Source of the DNA: Candidimonas sp.
Lineage (GTDB): Bacteria; Pseudomonadota; Gammaproteobacteria; Burkholderiales; Burkholderiaceae_B
NCBI GenBank assembly: GCA_004297945.1
Contig: SCRC01000028.1
Location: 1-40,046, forward strand
Length of the DNA: 40,046 bases
Direction: 5' to 3'
Of the stretch, positions 1 to 8,408 are shown one piece after another. Both the position numbers and the translations under genes were made by a program. The number at the start of each line of letters is the position of its first letter. The stretch's first letter is position 1. Under the pieces are notes generated by a model. It had not been told where the DNA came from. It saw only the letters and a program-made list of their open reading frames with translations, and made no database searches.

Positions 1-1832
1 TAAATATAGAACGGAATCATGATCCGGTTATTGGTCGAATACGAAGTAGCCGCCGCCAGCCATGAACTGAATCCACCCGCCTCGTTAATCCCTTCTTGCA
101 ACAACTGGCCATCGGCCGCTTCGCGGTAATACATCACCTGATCTTTATCGACTGGAGTGTATTTCTGACCTTCCGGGGCATAAATCCCGATTTGGCGGAA
201 CAGCCCCTCCATACCGAAGGTGCGCGATTCATCCACCAGAATAGGCACCACGCGCGGCGCTAATTCCTTGTCGCGCAGAATCTGGTTAAGGACTCGCACA
301 AATGCCTGGGTTGTGGAAATTTCACGGCCTTCTACCGTCGGTTCCAGCACCGCCTTGAAAACCTCAAGCTTGGGTGCCGTTAAATGCTCATCGGCCTTCA
401 TGCGCCGCTTGGGCAAGTAGCCGCCCAACGCATTGCGGCGCTCGTGCAGATACTTCATTTCAGGCGAATCGTCGGCCGGTTTGAAATAGGGCAAATCTTC
501 GAGTTTGTCGTCGGGGATAGGAATATTGAAACGGTCCCGGAATTCACGCACCGAGTCCATGTCCAGCTTCTTTTGTTGGTGAGTGGGATTCTTGGCCTGG
601 CCGACATGACCCATGCCGTAGCCCTTGATGGTCTTGGCCAGAATCACGGTAGGCTGATCACGATGTTCGTTGGCGGACGCAAAGGCCGCATAGACCTTGT
701 GCGGATCGTGGCCGCCGCGGTTCAGCCGCCAGACGTCCTCATCGCTCATGCGGCTGACCATTTCCAGCAACTTGGGATGTTTTCCAAAGAACTGCTCGCG
801 CACGAATTTTCCATCGTGCGCCTTGTAGGCCTGATACTCGCCGTCGACCGATTCTTCCATGATGCGCCGCAAAATACCTTCTTTATCGCGCGCAAATAGA
901 GGGTCCCAGTAGCTGCCCCAGATAAGTTTGATGACGTTCCAGCCACTGCCGCGGAAATCGCCCTCGAGCTCCTGAATGATTTTCCCATTCCCACGCACCG
1001 GCCCATCCAGGCGCTGCAAGTTGCAGTTAATGACGAAAATAAGATTGTCGAGTTTTTCACGCGCGGCCAAGCCGATGGCCCCCAGCGATTCGGGCTCATC
1101 CATCTCGCCGTCGCCGCAAAATACCCAGACCTTGCGCTTGCTGGTGTCGGCAATACCGCGTGCGTGCAGGTATTTAAGGAAACGCGCCTGATAAATGGCC
1201 ATCAGGGGTCCCAGTCCCATGGAAACGGTAGGGAACTGCCAGAATTCCGGCATGAGCTTGGGATGCGGATACGAAGACAGGCCTTTGCCCCCGGTTTCCT
1301 GGCGGAAGTTATTAAGTTGGTCTTCGGTCAGGCGGCCTTCAAGATAGGCCCGCCCGTACATGCCCGGCGACGAATGTCCTTGAAAATACACCAGGTCGCC
1401 GCCGTGATTTTCGGTCTCGCCGTGCCAGAAATGGTTCTGGCCGCAGCCTATCATCGTCGCCAACGAAGCAAAAGACGCAATGTGTCCACCCAAGTCGCCC
1501 CCGTCGGCCGGATGATGCCGATTCGCCCTGACCACCATGACCATGGCATTCCAGCGTACGTACGAACGTATGCGCTCCTCAAGAATCAGGTTGCCCGGAT
1601 GCGCAGGCTCAAGCCCCGGCGGAATGGTATTGACGTAGGCGGTATTTGGCGAAAAGGGAATATGCGCGCCCGAGCGGCGGGCCAGATCGATCAACCGTTC
1701 GAGCAAATAATGCGCACGTTGCGGACCCTCGCGATCCAGCACGGCTTCGAGCGCATCCAGCCATTCCTGCGTTTCGAGCTCTTCGTCACTATTGACGTTG
1801 GCAATTGCGTTGACTTGATCAGAAGAGGACAT
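1..1832 (-). CDS. aceE: Pyruvate dehydrogenase E1 component, homodimeric type (partial, 3' end outside window)
   Basis: Thiamine-diphosphate-dependent E1 subunit that decarboxylates pyruvate and passes the acetyl group to the lipoyl domains of E2 in the cytoplasmic pyruvate dehydrogenase complex. About 610 N-terminal residues are visible of the roughly 890 usual for the family; the frame is open to the left edge. Seen: N-terminus MSSSDQVNAIANVNSDEELE, the segment FSPNTAYVNTIPP, the stretch HFWHGETENHGGDLVYFQGH, and the ThDP/Mg motif CGDGEMDEPES near residue 239, followed after the expected gap by INCNLQRLDGPVRGNGK. The ATG at 1832 is preceded by AGGAG seven bases upstream. A promoter lies at 1966-1994. 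aceF and lpd would be expected beyond the left edge. Identification is firm; nothing can be said about the C-terminal third. Confidence 0.96.
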   Translation of the reverse strand, partial: MSSSDQVNAIANVNSDEELETQEWLDALEAVLDREGPQRAHYLLERLIDLARRSGAHIPFSPNTAYVNTIPPGLEPAHPGNLILEERIRSYVRWNAMVMVVRANRHHPADGGDLGGHIASFASLATMIGCGQNHFWHGETENHGGDLVYFQGHSSPGMYGRAYLEGRLTEDQLNNFRQETGGKGLSSYPHPKLMPEFWQFPTVSMGLGPLMAIYQARFLKYLHARGIADTSKRKVWVFCGDGEMDEPESLGAIGLAAREKLDNLIFVINCNLQRLDGPVRGNGKIIQELEGDFRGSGWNVIKLIWGSYWDPLFARDKEGILRRIMEESVDGEYQAYKAHDGKFVREQFFGKHPKLLEMVSRMSDEDVWRLNRGGHDPHKVYAAFASANEHRDQPTVILAKTIKGYGMGHVGQAKNPTHQQKKLDMDSVREFRDRFNIPIPDDKLEDLPYFKPADDSPEMKYLHERRNALGGYLPKRRMKADEHLTAPKLEVFKAVLEPTVEGREISTTQAFVRVLNQILRDKELAPRVVPILVDESRTFGMEGLFRQIGIYAPEGQKYTPVDKDQVMYYREAADGQLLQEGINEAGGFSSWLAAATSYSTNNRIMIPFYI

Positions 1833-1965
1833 TGGGTGTCTCCTGTTTTTAATAGTGAATCAGATACAAACAACAGCTAAGCCGCTGTGTAGTTATACCC
1901 TAACTTGGCGCCGGACCCGCTGACACGATACTTTGCCCGATCGAACAAATCAGTTGAATCTCACT

Positions 1966-1994
1966 ATTCTAGGAAAGACTATCGCATGGGGCAA
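1966..1994 (-). promoter_or_regulatory. Predicted sigma70 promoter of aceE
   Basis: On the minus strand TTGCCC (1989-1994) and TAGAAT (1966-1971) are separated by exactly 17 bp. Transcription would begin near 1959 and leave a leader of about 125 nt before the aceE ATG. Sequence match only. Confidence 0.5.
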
Positions 1995-2020
1995 GGAAAA
2001 TTTCACTTTATGGTATTACT

Positions 2021-2035
2021 TTTCATATTATGAAA
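2021..2035. promoter_or_regulatory. Operator-like palindrome upstream of aceE promoter
   Basis: TTTCATATTATGAAA is a perfect 7-bp inverted repeat around one central base in an AT-rich patch about 30 bp upstream of the predicted aceE -35 box. A related half site, TTTCAC, occurs at 2001-2006. The form resembles operators of dimeric winged-helix regulators such as IclR-family proteins. The regulator is not identifiable and no such gene is in the window. It could serve aceE or the divergent histidine kinase. Confidence 0.35.
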
Positions 2036-2060
2036 TTTAAACAGGATTCTTCGTGGAAAT

Positions 2061-2165
2061 GGCACCCACAAGGGGTGCCGCTACGAAAAACGATGGCACC
2101 CACAAGGGGTGCCGCTACGAAAAATGATGGCACCCACGAGGGGTGCCGCTACAGGGGGCCGCTAC
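2061..2165 (-). repeat. Three tandem REP-like hairpins plus a fragment
   Basis: Copies at 2061-2084, 2095-2118 and 2129-2152, with an exact 34-bp period. Each has stem arms GGCACCC and GGGTGCC around loop ACAAG (ACGAG in the third), followed by GCTAC, which is the GTAGC head read on the minus strand. The 10-nt linkers are almost identical (GAAAAACGAT, GAAAAATGAT). A partial copy, GGGGGCCGCTAC, ends the array at 2154-2165. The array fills much of the gap between aceE and the divergent sensor kinase; the rest of 1833-2222 holds the aceE promoter and the palindrome. Confidence 0.85.
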
Positions 2166-2222
2166 AAGCTGATTCGAAATGAAATTACAGTCTAAAATGC
2201 GTCATCCACTCTCTATCGAGTT

Positions 2223-3980
2223 ATGTTCAGCCCATCGAAGAAATCCCTCATACCGACGACCTTCTACGAGCAGGCCAAGACCAGCCGACGCGGCTTTTAC
2301 TGGTTGACGCCAGTTGTCGTGCTCGTTCTGTATTTATGCGTCATGGGCGCTTTCATCTGGCTGCAGCGCCTGCATAACGACAGCGTCATGTTCGTCACGA
2401 TCGACCAGGAGACGCGTCAGCAGCGGCTAATCATGGTCGTGATCGCCTTGTCCTTCGTGATCGTATTGAGTCTTCTGGCGCTGTGGCGTTATACACGTTT
2501 TCGCACACGGGCCGAGGCGGCGTTGATTGCCGAAACAGGCTTTCGACGCGCCATGGAAAACTCCATGTCCACCGGCATGCGCGTCTTTGATCTCCACGGT
2601 CGCATCGCTTACGTCAATCCAGCGTTTTGTCGCATGATAGGCTGGAACGAAGCGGATCTGATCGGACGCACGACTCCCTTCCCCTACTGGTTGCCGGGGC
2701 GTCACGCGCAGCATCAGGAAACGCTGGATGTCTTGCTGGCCGGACGCACGCCCAGTAGTGGGCTCGAGGTCGAAGCACAGCGCCGCGACGGGTCGCGCTT
2801 CACCGCCCGCATGTACGTGTCGCCGCTGCGCGATCCCAACGGCGAGCAGATCGGCTGGATGACATCCATGACCGACATCACCGAACCCAAACGCATACGC
2901 GAAGCGCTCACCGCCGCTCACGAACGTTTCATGACCGTGCTCGAAGGGCTGGATGACGCCATTTCGGTGGTCGCCGATACGCCCGATGGTCTGGAACTGC
3001 TGTTTGCCAACCGCACCTATCGCCGTTTTTTCGGCGCCCAGCCTGGCGGCCACGGCGAGCTTCTGGGCGGACGCCTGGGCCGTTTTACCGATGAAACGGT
3101 CGAGGCTTTCTCGGAATCGTCGCAGCGCTGGTTCGAAGTGCATCATCGGATACTGGCCTGGACCGACGGTCGACGTGTACGCCTGCAAGTCGCGCGCGAC
3201 ATCACCGAACGGCGCCGACACGAAGAAGCGTCGCGCGTTCAGCAGGAAAAAATCCAGCTCACCAGCCGTCTGACCACCATGGGGGAAATGGCCTCGTCTT
3301 TGGCCCACGAACTGAATCAGCCGCTGACCGCCATTTCCAACTACAGCATGGGTGCTGTCGCCATGATCAAGTCAGGCAATGTGCAAACTGAAGACCTGCT
3401 CGGGGCACTTGAAAAAGCGGCCAGCCAGGCCGAGCGCGCCGGCAAGATCATCAGCCGCATACGAGAATTCGTCAAACGCAGCGAGCCTCGCCGGCAGCGC
3501 GTCGCCATCACTCAAATACTCGATAATGCCATCGATTTTGCCGAGATCGATGCGCGCAAGCGTCAGGTGCAAATTGAAAAACACCTGCCTCCAGACATAC
3601 CCAAAGTCATGGCCGACCCCATACTGATCGAGCAGGTATTATTGAATTTGCTGAAAAATGGCGTAGAAGCCATGGAGAAAAGCGATTACCGCGTTTTGCA
3701 CGTGGCCGTCGCGGATCAGTTTCCTTTGGTCGAAATTGCGGTCATTGATCGCGGACACGGTTTGCGCGACCCGGAAAAACTGTTTGAACCTTTCTACAGC
3801 ACTAAGTCCGAAGGCCTGGGCATGGGGCTGAATATCTGTCGCACCATTATCGAATCACACCACGGCCGTCTTTGGGCCAATGCCAATCCAGATGGCGGTA
3901 CGATCTTCCGCTTTACCCTTCCTTGCGCCACGCCACAAGCGTCCGGCAAGACCGAGAACCCCCAGGAGTTGCAAGTATGA
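2223..3980 (+). CDS. Membrane-bound PAS-domain sensor histidine kinase
   Basis: Sensor half of a two-component system with the next gene. Seen in 585 residues: two transmembrane segments (about 26-48 and 69-90) separated by only some 20 residues; a PAS domain (about 105-230, ending MTDITEPKR); a second, more divergent PAS-like region (about 236-335, ending RDITERRR); a HisKA helix with phospho-accepting His362 in LAHELNQPL; then the HATPase domain with N box (LLNLLKNGVEAM, near 478), DRGHGL near 509 and GLGMGLNICRTII. This resembles the FixL/DctS/TtrS group. The tiny extracytoplasmic loop suggests that the signal is read by the membrane or the cytoplasmic PAS domains. The stop overlaps the regulator start. 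The signal is unknown; I see no basis for naming a heme or flavin ligand. Confidence 0.9.
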   Translation: MFSPSKKSLIPTTFYEQAKTSRRGFYWLTPVVVLVLYLCVMGAFIWLQRLHNDSVMFVTIDQETRQQRLIMVVIALSFVIVLSLLALWRYTRFRTRAEAALIAETGFRRAMENSMSTGMRVFDLHGRIAYVNPAFCRMIGWNEADLIGRTTPFPYWLPGRHAQHQETLDVLLAGRTPSSGLEVEAQRRDGSRFTARMYVSPLRDPNGEQIGWMTSMTDITEPKRIREALTAAHERFMTVLEGLDDAISVVADTPDGLELLFANRTYRRFFGAQPGGHGELLGGRLGRFTDETVEAFSESSQRWFEVHHRILAWTDGRRVRLQVARDITERRRHEEASRVQQEKIQLTSRLTTMGEMASSLAHELNQPLTAISNYSMGAVAMIKSGNVQTEDLLGALEKAASQAERAGKIISRIREFVKRSEPRRQRVAITQILDNAIDFAEIDARKRQVQIEKHLPPDIPKVMADPILIEQVLLNLLKNGVEAMEKSDYRVLHVAVADQFPLVEIAVIDRGHGLRDPEKLFEPFYSTKSEGLGMGLNICRTIIESHHGRLWANANPDGGTIFRFTLPCATPQASGKTENPQELQV

Positions 3981-4603
3981 GTACACCCCAAGCGTCCAGC
4001 ACCATCTTCATTGTGGACGACGATGAAGCCGTCCGTGATTCACTGCGATGGTTGCTTGAAGCCAATGGTTACCGGGTTCGAAGCTTCGGCGGCGCGGAAG
4101 AGTTTCTCAACGCCTACGACCCCGAACAGGTTGGCGTGCTGATTGCCGATGTTCGCATGCCCGGCATGAGCGGTCTGGAACTGCAAGAGGCGCTGATCGC
4201 GCGCCAGGCACCCTTACCCATCGTGTTCATTACCGGCCACGGCGACGTGCCCATGGCCGTGTCGACCATGAAAAAAGGCGCCGTGGATTTCCTCGAAAAG
4301 CCCTTTAACGAAACTGACCTGCGCACCATTGTCGCCAACATGCTCGAGCAAGCCAATGAACGGGTCAACCAGGTCCAGGCACAAAAAAATCATCAAGCCG
4401 TCCTGAGCCGCCTGACCGCTCGCGAGCAACAGGTTCTGGAACGCATTGTGGCAGGCCGCCTGAACAAGCAAATCGCCGGTGATCTGAACATCAGCATCAA
4501 AACTGTGGAGGCCCATCGTGCAAATATCATGGAGAAGCTCGAGGTCACTACCGTAGCGGATCTTATGAAGATCGCCCTGACCAAAACCGAAGGAGTGGCA
4601 TGA
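3977..4603 (+). CDS. FixJ/NarL-type response regulator (LuxR HTH)
   Basis: Cytoplasmic transcription regulator of 208 residues, partner of the upstream kinase. The receiver domain has the acidic pocket at Asp14-Asp16 ([13 protein letters not shown]), phosphorylation site Asp58 ([11 protein letters not shown]), Thr86 ([11 protein letters not shown]) and Lys108 (FLEKPF). A LuxR-type helix-turn-helix follows in the last 65 residues ([12 protein letters not shown], then [21 protein letters not shown]). Start chosen at ATG 3977, which overlaps the kinase stop in ATGA; a longer in-frame extension into the kinase gene has no homology to receivers. Its own stop overlaps the folD start in another ATGA, so kinase, regulator and folD are probably translationally coupled. 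The regulon is unknown; divergent aceE is a natural candidate target (inference). Confidence 0.93.
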   Translation: MSTPQASSTIFIVDDDEAVRDSLRWLLEANGYRVRSFGGAEEFLNAYDPEQVGVLIADVRMPGMSGLELQEALIARQAPLPIVFITGHGDVPMAVSTMKKGAVDFLEKPFNETDLRTIVANMLEQANERVNQVQAQKNHQAVLSRLTAREQQVLERIVAGRLNKQIAGDLNISIKTVEAHRANIMEKLEVTTVADLMKIALTKTEGVA

Positions 4604-5454
4604 GCGCTCGCATCATCGATGGCAAAGCGTTGTCGGCCACTATAAAAGCCCAGGTTGCACAACGTGTGCAAACTCTGGCGCATCACGGAATCACACCGGG
4701 CCTGGCCGTCGTTCTTGTGGGCGAGGACGCTGCCTCGCAAGTGTATGTGCGCAACAAAGCCGCTGCCTGCGAAAAAGCCGGCCTGCATTCAAAAGTGATA
4801 CGCCTGGCCGCCGACACCAGCGAAGAGACTCTGCTGGAGGTCGTACGCACGCTTAATGGCGATGCGGACGTACACGGCATACTGGTTCAACTGCCGCTGC
4901 CCTCTCACATGAATGCCGGCAAAGTGATTGAAACGATTGCCCCAGCCAAAGACGTGGACGGGTTTCACATCAGTAATGCCGGCTTGCTCATGACGGGCCG
5001 GCCGCTGGTGCGCCCGTGCACACCCTACGGCATCATGAAAATTCTGGAATCCGAAAATGTAGTTTTACGCGGCGCAGAAGCTGTCGTGGTGGGAGCCAGC
5101 AATATCGTCGGCAAGCCCATGGCCTTGCTGCTGCTGGCGGCGGGCGCCACAGTTACGTTGTGCAACTCCAAAACCCGCGACCTGGGTGCCCAGACGCGGC
5201 GCGCCGACGTGCTGGTGGTAGCCACCGGCCACTCGCGGATGATTACAGGCGACATGATCAAGCCCGGCGCGATCGTCATCGATGTCGGGATCAACCGTCA
5301 GGCCGATGGCAAGCTTGCGGGCGATGTTGATTTCGAATCAGCATGCAAGGTGGCCAGCGCCATTACGCCAGTGCCCGGCGGGGTGGGCCCCATGACCATT
5401 GCCATGCTACTGGTCAATACGCTGGAAGCCGCCGAACGCTGCCTCCCTATCTAG
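4600..5454 (+). CDS. folD: Bifunctional methylenetetrahydrofolate dehydrogenase/cyclohydrolase
   Basis: Interconverts 5,10-methylene-THF and 10-formyl-THF using NADP in the cytoplasm, supplying C1 units for purines and formyl-Met. The 284 residues match the family length. Seen: catalytic Tyr49 and Lys53 in [29 protein letters not shown], the nucleotide-binding [14 protein letters not shown], and the C-terminal signature [12 protein letters not shown]. The ATG overlaps the stop of the response regulator (ATGA), placing a housekeeping folate enzyme inside a two-component operon. No separate promoter is evident. Confidence 0.97.
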   Translation: MSARIIDGKALSATIKAQVAQRVQTLAHHGITPGLAVVLVGEDAASQVYVRNKAAACEKAGLHSKVIRLAADTSEETLLEVVRTLNGDADVHGILVQLPLPSHMNAGKVIETIAPAKDVDGFHISNAGLLMTGRPLVRPCTPYGIMKILESENVVLRGAEAVVVGASNIVGKPMALLLLAAGATVTLCNSKTRDLGAQTRRADVLVVATGHSRMITGDMIKPGAIVIDVGINRQADGKLAGDVDFESACKVASAITPVPGGVGPMTIAMLLVNTLEAAERCLPI

Positions 5455-5474
5455 TCTTTAGAGATTCCCAAGCC

Positions 5475-7535
5475 ATGATTAACAACCCCCTATTGGCGCC
5501 TATCGACGCATTTATCGACTATGCTGCCATTACACCCGAGCACATTACGGCGGCCATCGCCGAGCTGATCGCGGGGTCGCGAGCGGCGGTAGGTCTGGCG
5601 GCGGACCCTACTTGCGATCCCGATTGGGGCAACTTCATTACGCCACTGGAAACTGCGTCGGAAAGGCTGTGGCGCGCCTGGTCGGTGGCCAGCCACCTTA
5701 ATGCCGTGGCCAATACGCCGGCGCTGCGTGAAGCCTACAACCTGTGCCTGGCTCACGTTACCGAATTTTCCACCTGGATGGGATTGCACACCGGCCTTTA
5801 CGCGCAATACCAGCGCCTGCGGGCCAGCCCGCGCTACCGGCAATTGCCGCCCACCCGCGCGCGTATTGTTGATCTGGCTTTGCGCGATTTCCGTTTAAGC
5901 GGAGTAGAGCTCGCCGGCGCGTCACGCGAACGCTACGCGCAAATTTGCGAGCAGGAAGCGCAAGTTTCACAAAAATTTTCGGAAAACGTGCTCGATGCCA
6001 CCGACAACTGGTGTCTGCACATCGAAGACGAGGCTCGCCTGGACGGCGTGCCAGCCGACACCAGGCAGGCGGCGCGCGCCGCCGCTGAACAAAAGAACCG
6101 GCCAGGATGGTTGCTGACTCTAAAGATGCCGTGTTATTTGCCGGTCATGCAACACGCCAAAAGCAGGGAACTGCGCGAAACGCTGTACCGGGCCTATGCC
6201 ACACTGGCCTGTGAACAAGGCGACCCTGCCCTGGACAATTCCAGACTTATCGAGCAGCTGCTGGCCTTGCGAGCCGAACAGGCCCAGTTGTTGGGCTTTC
6301 CCGATTTCGCCGCCTTGCGCCTGCAGACACGGATGGCCGAGAACGCCGAGCAGGTATTGAGCTTCCTGCGCGAGTTGGCCGAACAAGCCAAGCCGTACGC
6401 GCATCGCGACCTTGTCCAATTGCGCCAGTTTGCCAGCGACGAGCTTGCTCTGGGCACTCTCGAGATGTGGGATATTCCTTACGCCACAGAACGTTTGCGC
6501 GAAGCGCGCTACGCCTACTCCGAAGAAGAAATCAAACCGTATTTCACCGAACCGGCCGTCTTCAAAGGCCTGTTCGGCGTCATGGAAAAACTATTCGACT
6601 TGCGGGTGCGCGACGCCAACATCGCCGCCTGGCGCCCCGACACGCGCGCCTTGCAAATTGAAACGTCGGAAGGGAGATTGCTCGGACATCTTTTTATCGA
6701 TCTATACGCCCGCAGCGGCAAGCAAGGCGGCGCCTGGGTGGATCTTGAACGGAACCGGCGCAAAATCGGCGACCACATCCAGACGCCCATTGCCTATCTG
6801 ACCTGCAATTTCTCGGCTCCGCAAAGCGGCGAGCCTGCGCTGCTGACCCACGACGACGTCATTACCCTGTTCCACGAAAGCGGGCATGCGCTCCATGCCC
6901 TGCTGTCCGAAGTCGACGATCCGGGCGCCGCCGCATTTTCCAGCGTTGAATGGGATGCCATCGAATTGCCCTCGCAATTCATGGAAAATTTTTGCTGGGA
7001 ATGGACTGTTGTTCAGGCGCTTTCCGCGCACGTCCATACCGGAGAACCTTTGCCCCGCAGCCTATACGACAAACTGCTGGCGGCGAAAAATTTTCAAAGC
7101 GGCATGCAAACCGTCAGGCAGATCGAGTTCTCGCTGTTCGACATGATCATCCATCACCAGAAGGCCGGGCTGGACATCGGCGCGGTATTGGACACCTTGG
7201 CGCAAGTGCGCCAGGAAGTAGCGGTTCTGTTCGCCCCATCGTGGCAGCGTTTTCCGCATAATTTTTCACATATATTCGCCGGTGGTTATGGCGCTGGCTA
7301 CTATAGCTACAAATGGGCCGAGGTGTTGTCGGCCGACGCGTACGCGGCGTTCGAAGAGGGGTCGAGCGCGCGTCACGACACCCTGAACCCAACCATCGGA
7401 CAGCGCTTTCGCAAAGAAGTTTTGGCGGTGGGCGGTGCGCGACCCGCCGCTGAGTCCTTTTTTGCGTTTCGAGGCCGAACGCCCAGCATGGATGCGCTGC
7501 TGCGCCACAGCGGCATGGCCGGTCCCGACCTATAA
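5475..7535 (+). CDS. prlC: Oligopeptidase A (M3 zinc metallopeptidase)
   Basis: Cytoplasmic zinc endopeptidase that degrades short peptides, including cleaved signal peptides. It has 686 residues, as expected for PrlC/OpdA. The zinc site is visible: HESGH with His467, Glu468 and His471, and third ligand Glu497 in EWDAIELPSQF, the M3 spacing. Further family signatures are GGYGAGYYSYKWAEVLSADAY near the C-terminus and NFSAPQSGEPALLTHDDV before the zinc site. Start set at ATG 5475 (MINNPLLAPIDAF); an upstream in-frame extension lies inside folD and has no family similarity. It sits 20 nt after folD. Confidence 0.96.
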   Translation: MINNPLLAPIDAFIDYAAITPEHITAAIAELIAGSRAAVGLAADPTCDPDWGNFITPLETASERLWRAWSVASHLNAVANTPALREAYNLCLAHVTEFSTWMGLHTGLYAQYQRLRASPRYRQLPPTRARIVDLALRDFRLSGVELAGASRERYAQICEQEAQVSQKFSENVLDATDNWCLHIEDEARLDGVPADTRQAARAAAEQKNRPGWLLTLKMPCYLPVMQHAKSRELRETLYRAYATLACEQGDPALDNSRLIEQLLALRAEQAQLLGFPDFAALRLQTRMAENAEQVLSFLRELAEQAKPYAHRDLVQLRQFASDELALGTLEMWDIPYATERLREARYAYSEEEIKPYFTEPAVFKGLFGVMEKLFDLRVRDANIAAWRPDTRALQIETSEGRLLGHLFIDLYARSGKQGGAWVDLERNRRKIGDHIQTPIAYLTCNFSAPQSGEPALLTHDDVITLFHESGHALHALLSEVDDPGAAAFSSVEWDAIELPSQFMENFCWEWTVVQALSAHVHTGEPLPRSLYDKLLAAKNFQSGMQTVRQIEFSLFDMIIHHQKAGLDIGAVLDTLAQVRQEVAVLFAPSWQRFPHNFSHIFAGGYGAGYYSYKWAEVLSADAYAAFEEGSSARHDTLNPTIGQRFRKEVLAVGGARPAAESFFAFRGRTPSMDALLRHSGMAGPDL

Positions 7536-7564
7536 TTACACGCAACTTATTTTCAGGAATTCCG

Positions 7565-8170
7565 ATGAAGATCTGGAATGTCCGCTTTCTGGGCAGCCTT
7601 GCCACGGCCGTTATTTTGGGCTTTTCCAGCCAGGCACCGGCCCAAAGCACTATCCACAATGTGCGCGGCTTCTTGCCGAACCTGCGCTTTACCCTCGAAG
7701 GCGCTGGCGGCAAAACTGTCACGCAGGATGCGTTCAAAGGGAAGACGGTATTGCTGTTTTTCGGCTATGCCAGCTGTCCCGACATCTGCCCCACGACCAT
7801 GGTGCAATTGGCGCAAGTCGTGAAAAACCTGGGGCGGCAGGCGCCAAACGCGAAAATTCTGTTTATCAGCGTCGATCCGCATCGGGACACATCCGACAAA
7901 CTGCAAACCTATGTCAATGCTTTTGACAAAGACGCCATTGGGCTCACTGGCACGGAAAAACAGATTGCCGACGTCGCGCGACGCTACCGGGTTGCCTATC
8001 AGATCGAAAAGCCAAAGGATTCGCAAAACAAAGACTACGAAGTCGCGCACAGTCGCGGCGTGTATATCTTCGACAAGCAAGGCCGCGCCGAGCTGCTTGC
8101 AGCGGATACCGAGTCGGTCGATAGTCTGACGCGAAGCGTGAAGGCGTTGCTGGCGAAAGCAGGTAAATAG
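7565..8170 (+). CDS. SCO1/SenC/PrrC family copper-binding protein
   Basis: Periplasmic thioredoxin-fold protein of the family that delivers copper to the CuA site of cytochrome c oxidase or acts in thiol redox. It has 201 residues with an N-terminal hydrophobic segment (about 8-24, likely signal peptide or anchor, cut plausible at APAQ) and no lipobox Cys. The Cu site is visible: Cys71 and Cys75 in ASCPDICPTT and His162 in VAHSRGVYIFD. RBS AGGAA sits seven bases upstream of the ATG. It lies 29 nt after prlC and converges on the copper-linked operon that follows, but no oxidase genes are nearby. Confidence 0.92.
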   Translation: MKIWNVRFLGSLATAVILGFSSQAPAQSTIHNVRGFLPNLRFTLEGAGGKTVTQDAFKGKTVLLFFGYASCPDICPTTMVQLAQVVKNLGRQAPNAKILFISVDPHRDTSDKLQTYVNAFDKDAIGLTGTEKQIADVARRYRVAYQIEKPKDSQNKDYEVAHSRGVYIFDKQGRAELLAADTESVDSLTRSVKALLAKAGK

Positions 8171-8184
8171 CCGTCGGGTGTTTT

Positions 8185-8208
8185 GGCAGCCACAAGGGCT
8201 GCGGCTAC
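8185..8208 (-). repeat. REP-like hairpin, stem variant
   Basis: Arms GGCAGCC and GGCTGCG around loop ACAAG, then GCTAC. Compared with the main type (GGCACCC/GGGTGCC), the change C to G in the left arm is matched by G to C in the right arm; the outermost pair is lost. It lies 14 nt after the SCO-family stop codon. Confidence 0.75.
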
Positions 8209-8228
8209 ATTATTACGGCCAGCTATGT

Positions 8229-8296
8229 GGCACCCACAAGGGGTGCCGCTACCGGCGCGACAGGTACGCTTTTGTAGCGACAGGCCTTGTGCCTGT
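8229..8296. repeat. REPIN-like pair of inverted hairpins
   Basis: Minus-oriented copy 8229-8252 (standard GGCACCC/GGGTGCC stem) and plus-oriented copy 8274-8296 (GTAGCG head, arms ACAGGC and GCCTGT around loop CTTGT) face each other across 21 nt ending CGCTTTT. The right copy has a wholly different stem, but pairing, loop and head are kept. Confidence 0.75.
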
Positions 8297-8399
8297 GATC
8301 GACGCAAGCCGCCGGTCGTCGACGCAAGCCTGTCATCGACGCAAGCCGCCTGTCATCGACGCAAGCCTGTCATCCATGCAGGCCTGTCATCGACGCAAG
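8295..8399. repeat. Short tandem repeat array of 17/20-bp units
   Basis: Six imperfect units of consensus GTCATCGACGCAAGCCT; two of them carry three extra bases (GCC), giving unit lengths of 17 and 20. The array begins inside the right arm of the preceding hairpin and runs to the end of the flavoprotein gene. It lies between convergent genes. It is not CRISPR: units are contiguous without spacers. Confidence 0.8.
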
Positions 8400-8408
8400 A
8401 TGACACCC

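Noticed and set aside
384-899. 171-codon plus-strand frame inside aceE
   Set aside because: Antisense to a well-conserved part of aceE, with no RBS or homology seen.
2061-2152. Three regularly spaced 24-bp repeats looked like a mini CRISPR array
   Set aside because: The 10-nt linkers are nearly identical rather than unique, the same repeat occurs dispersed across the window, and there are no cas genes.
2427-3308. 293-codon open frame on the minus strand inside the histidine kinase
   Set aside because: It lies fully antisense to a gene with clear domains; its translation has no recognisable family and reflects GC-rich codon bias.
8295-8399. Tandem units resembling a CRISPR or a coding repeat
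   Set aside because: Units are contiguous without spacers, and unit lengths of 17 and 20 do not keep a reading frame shared with a gene.
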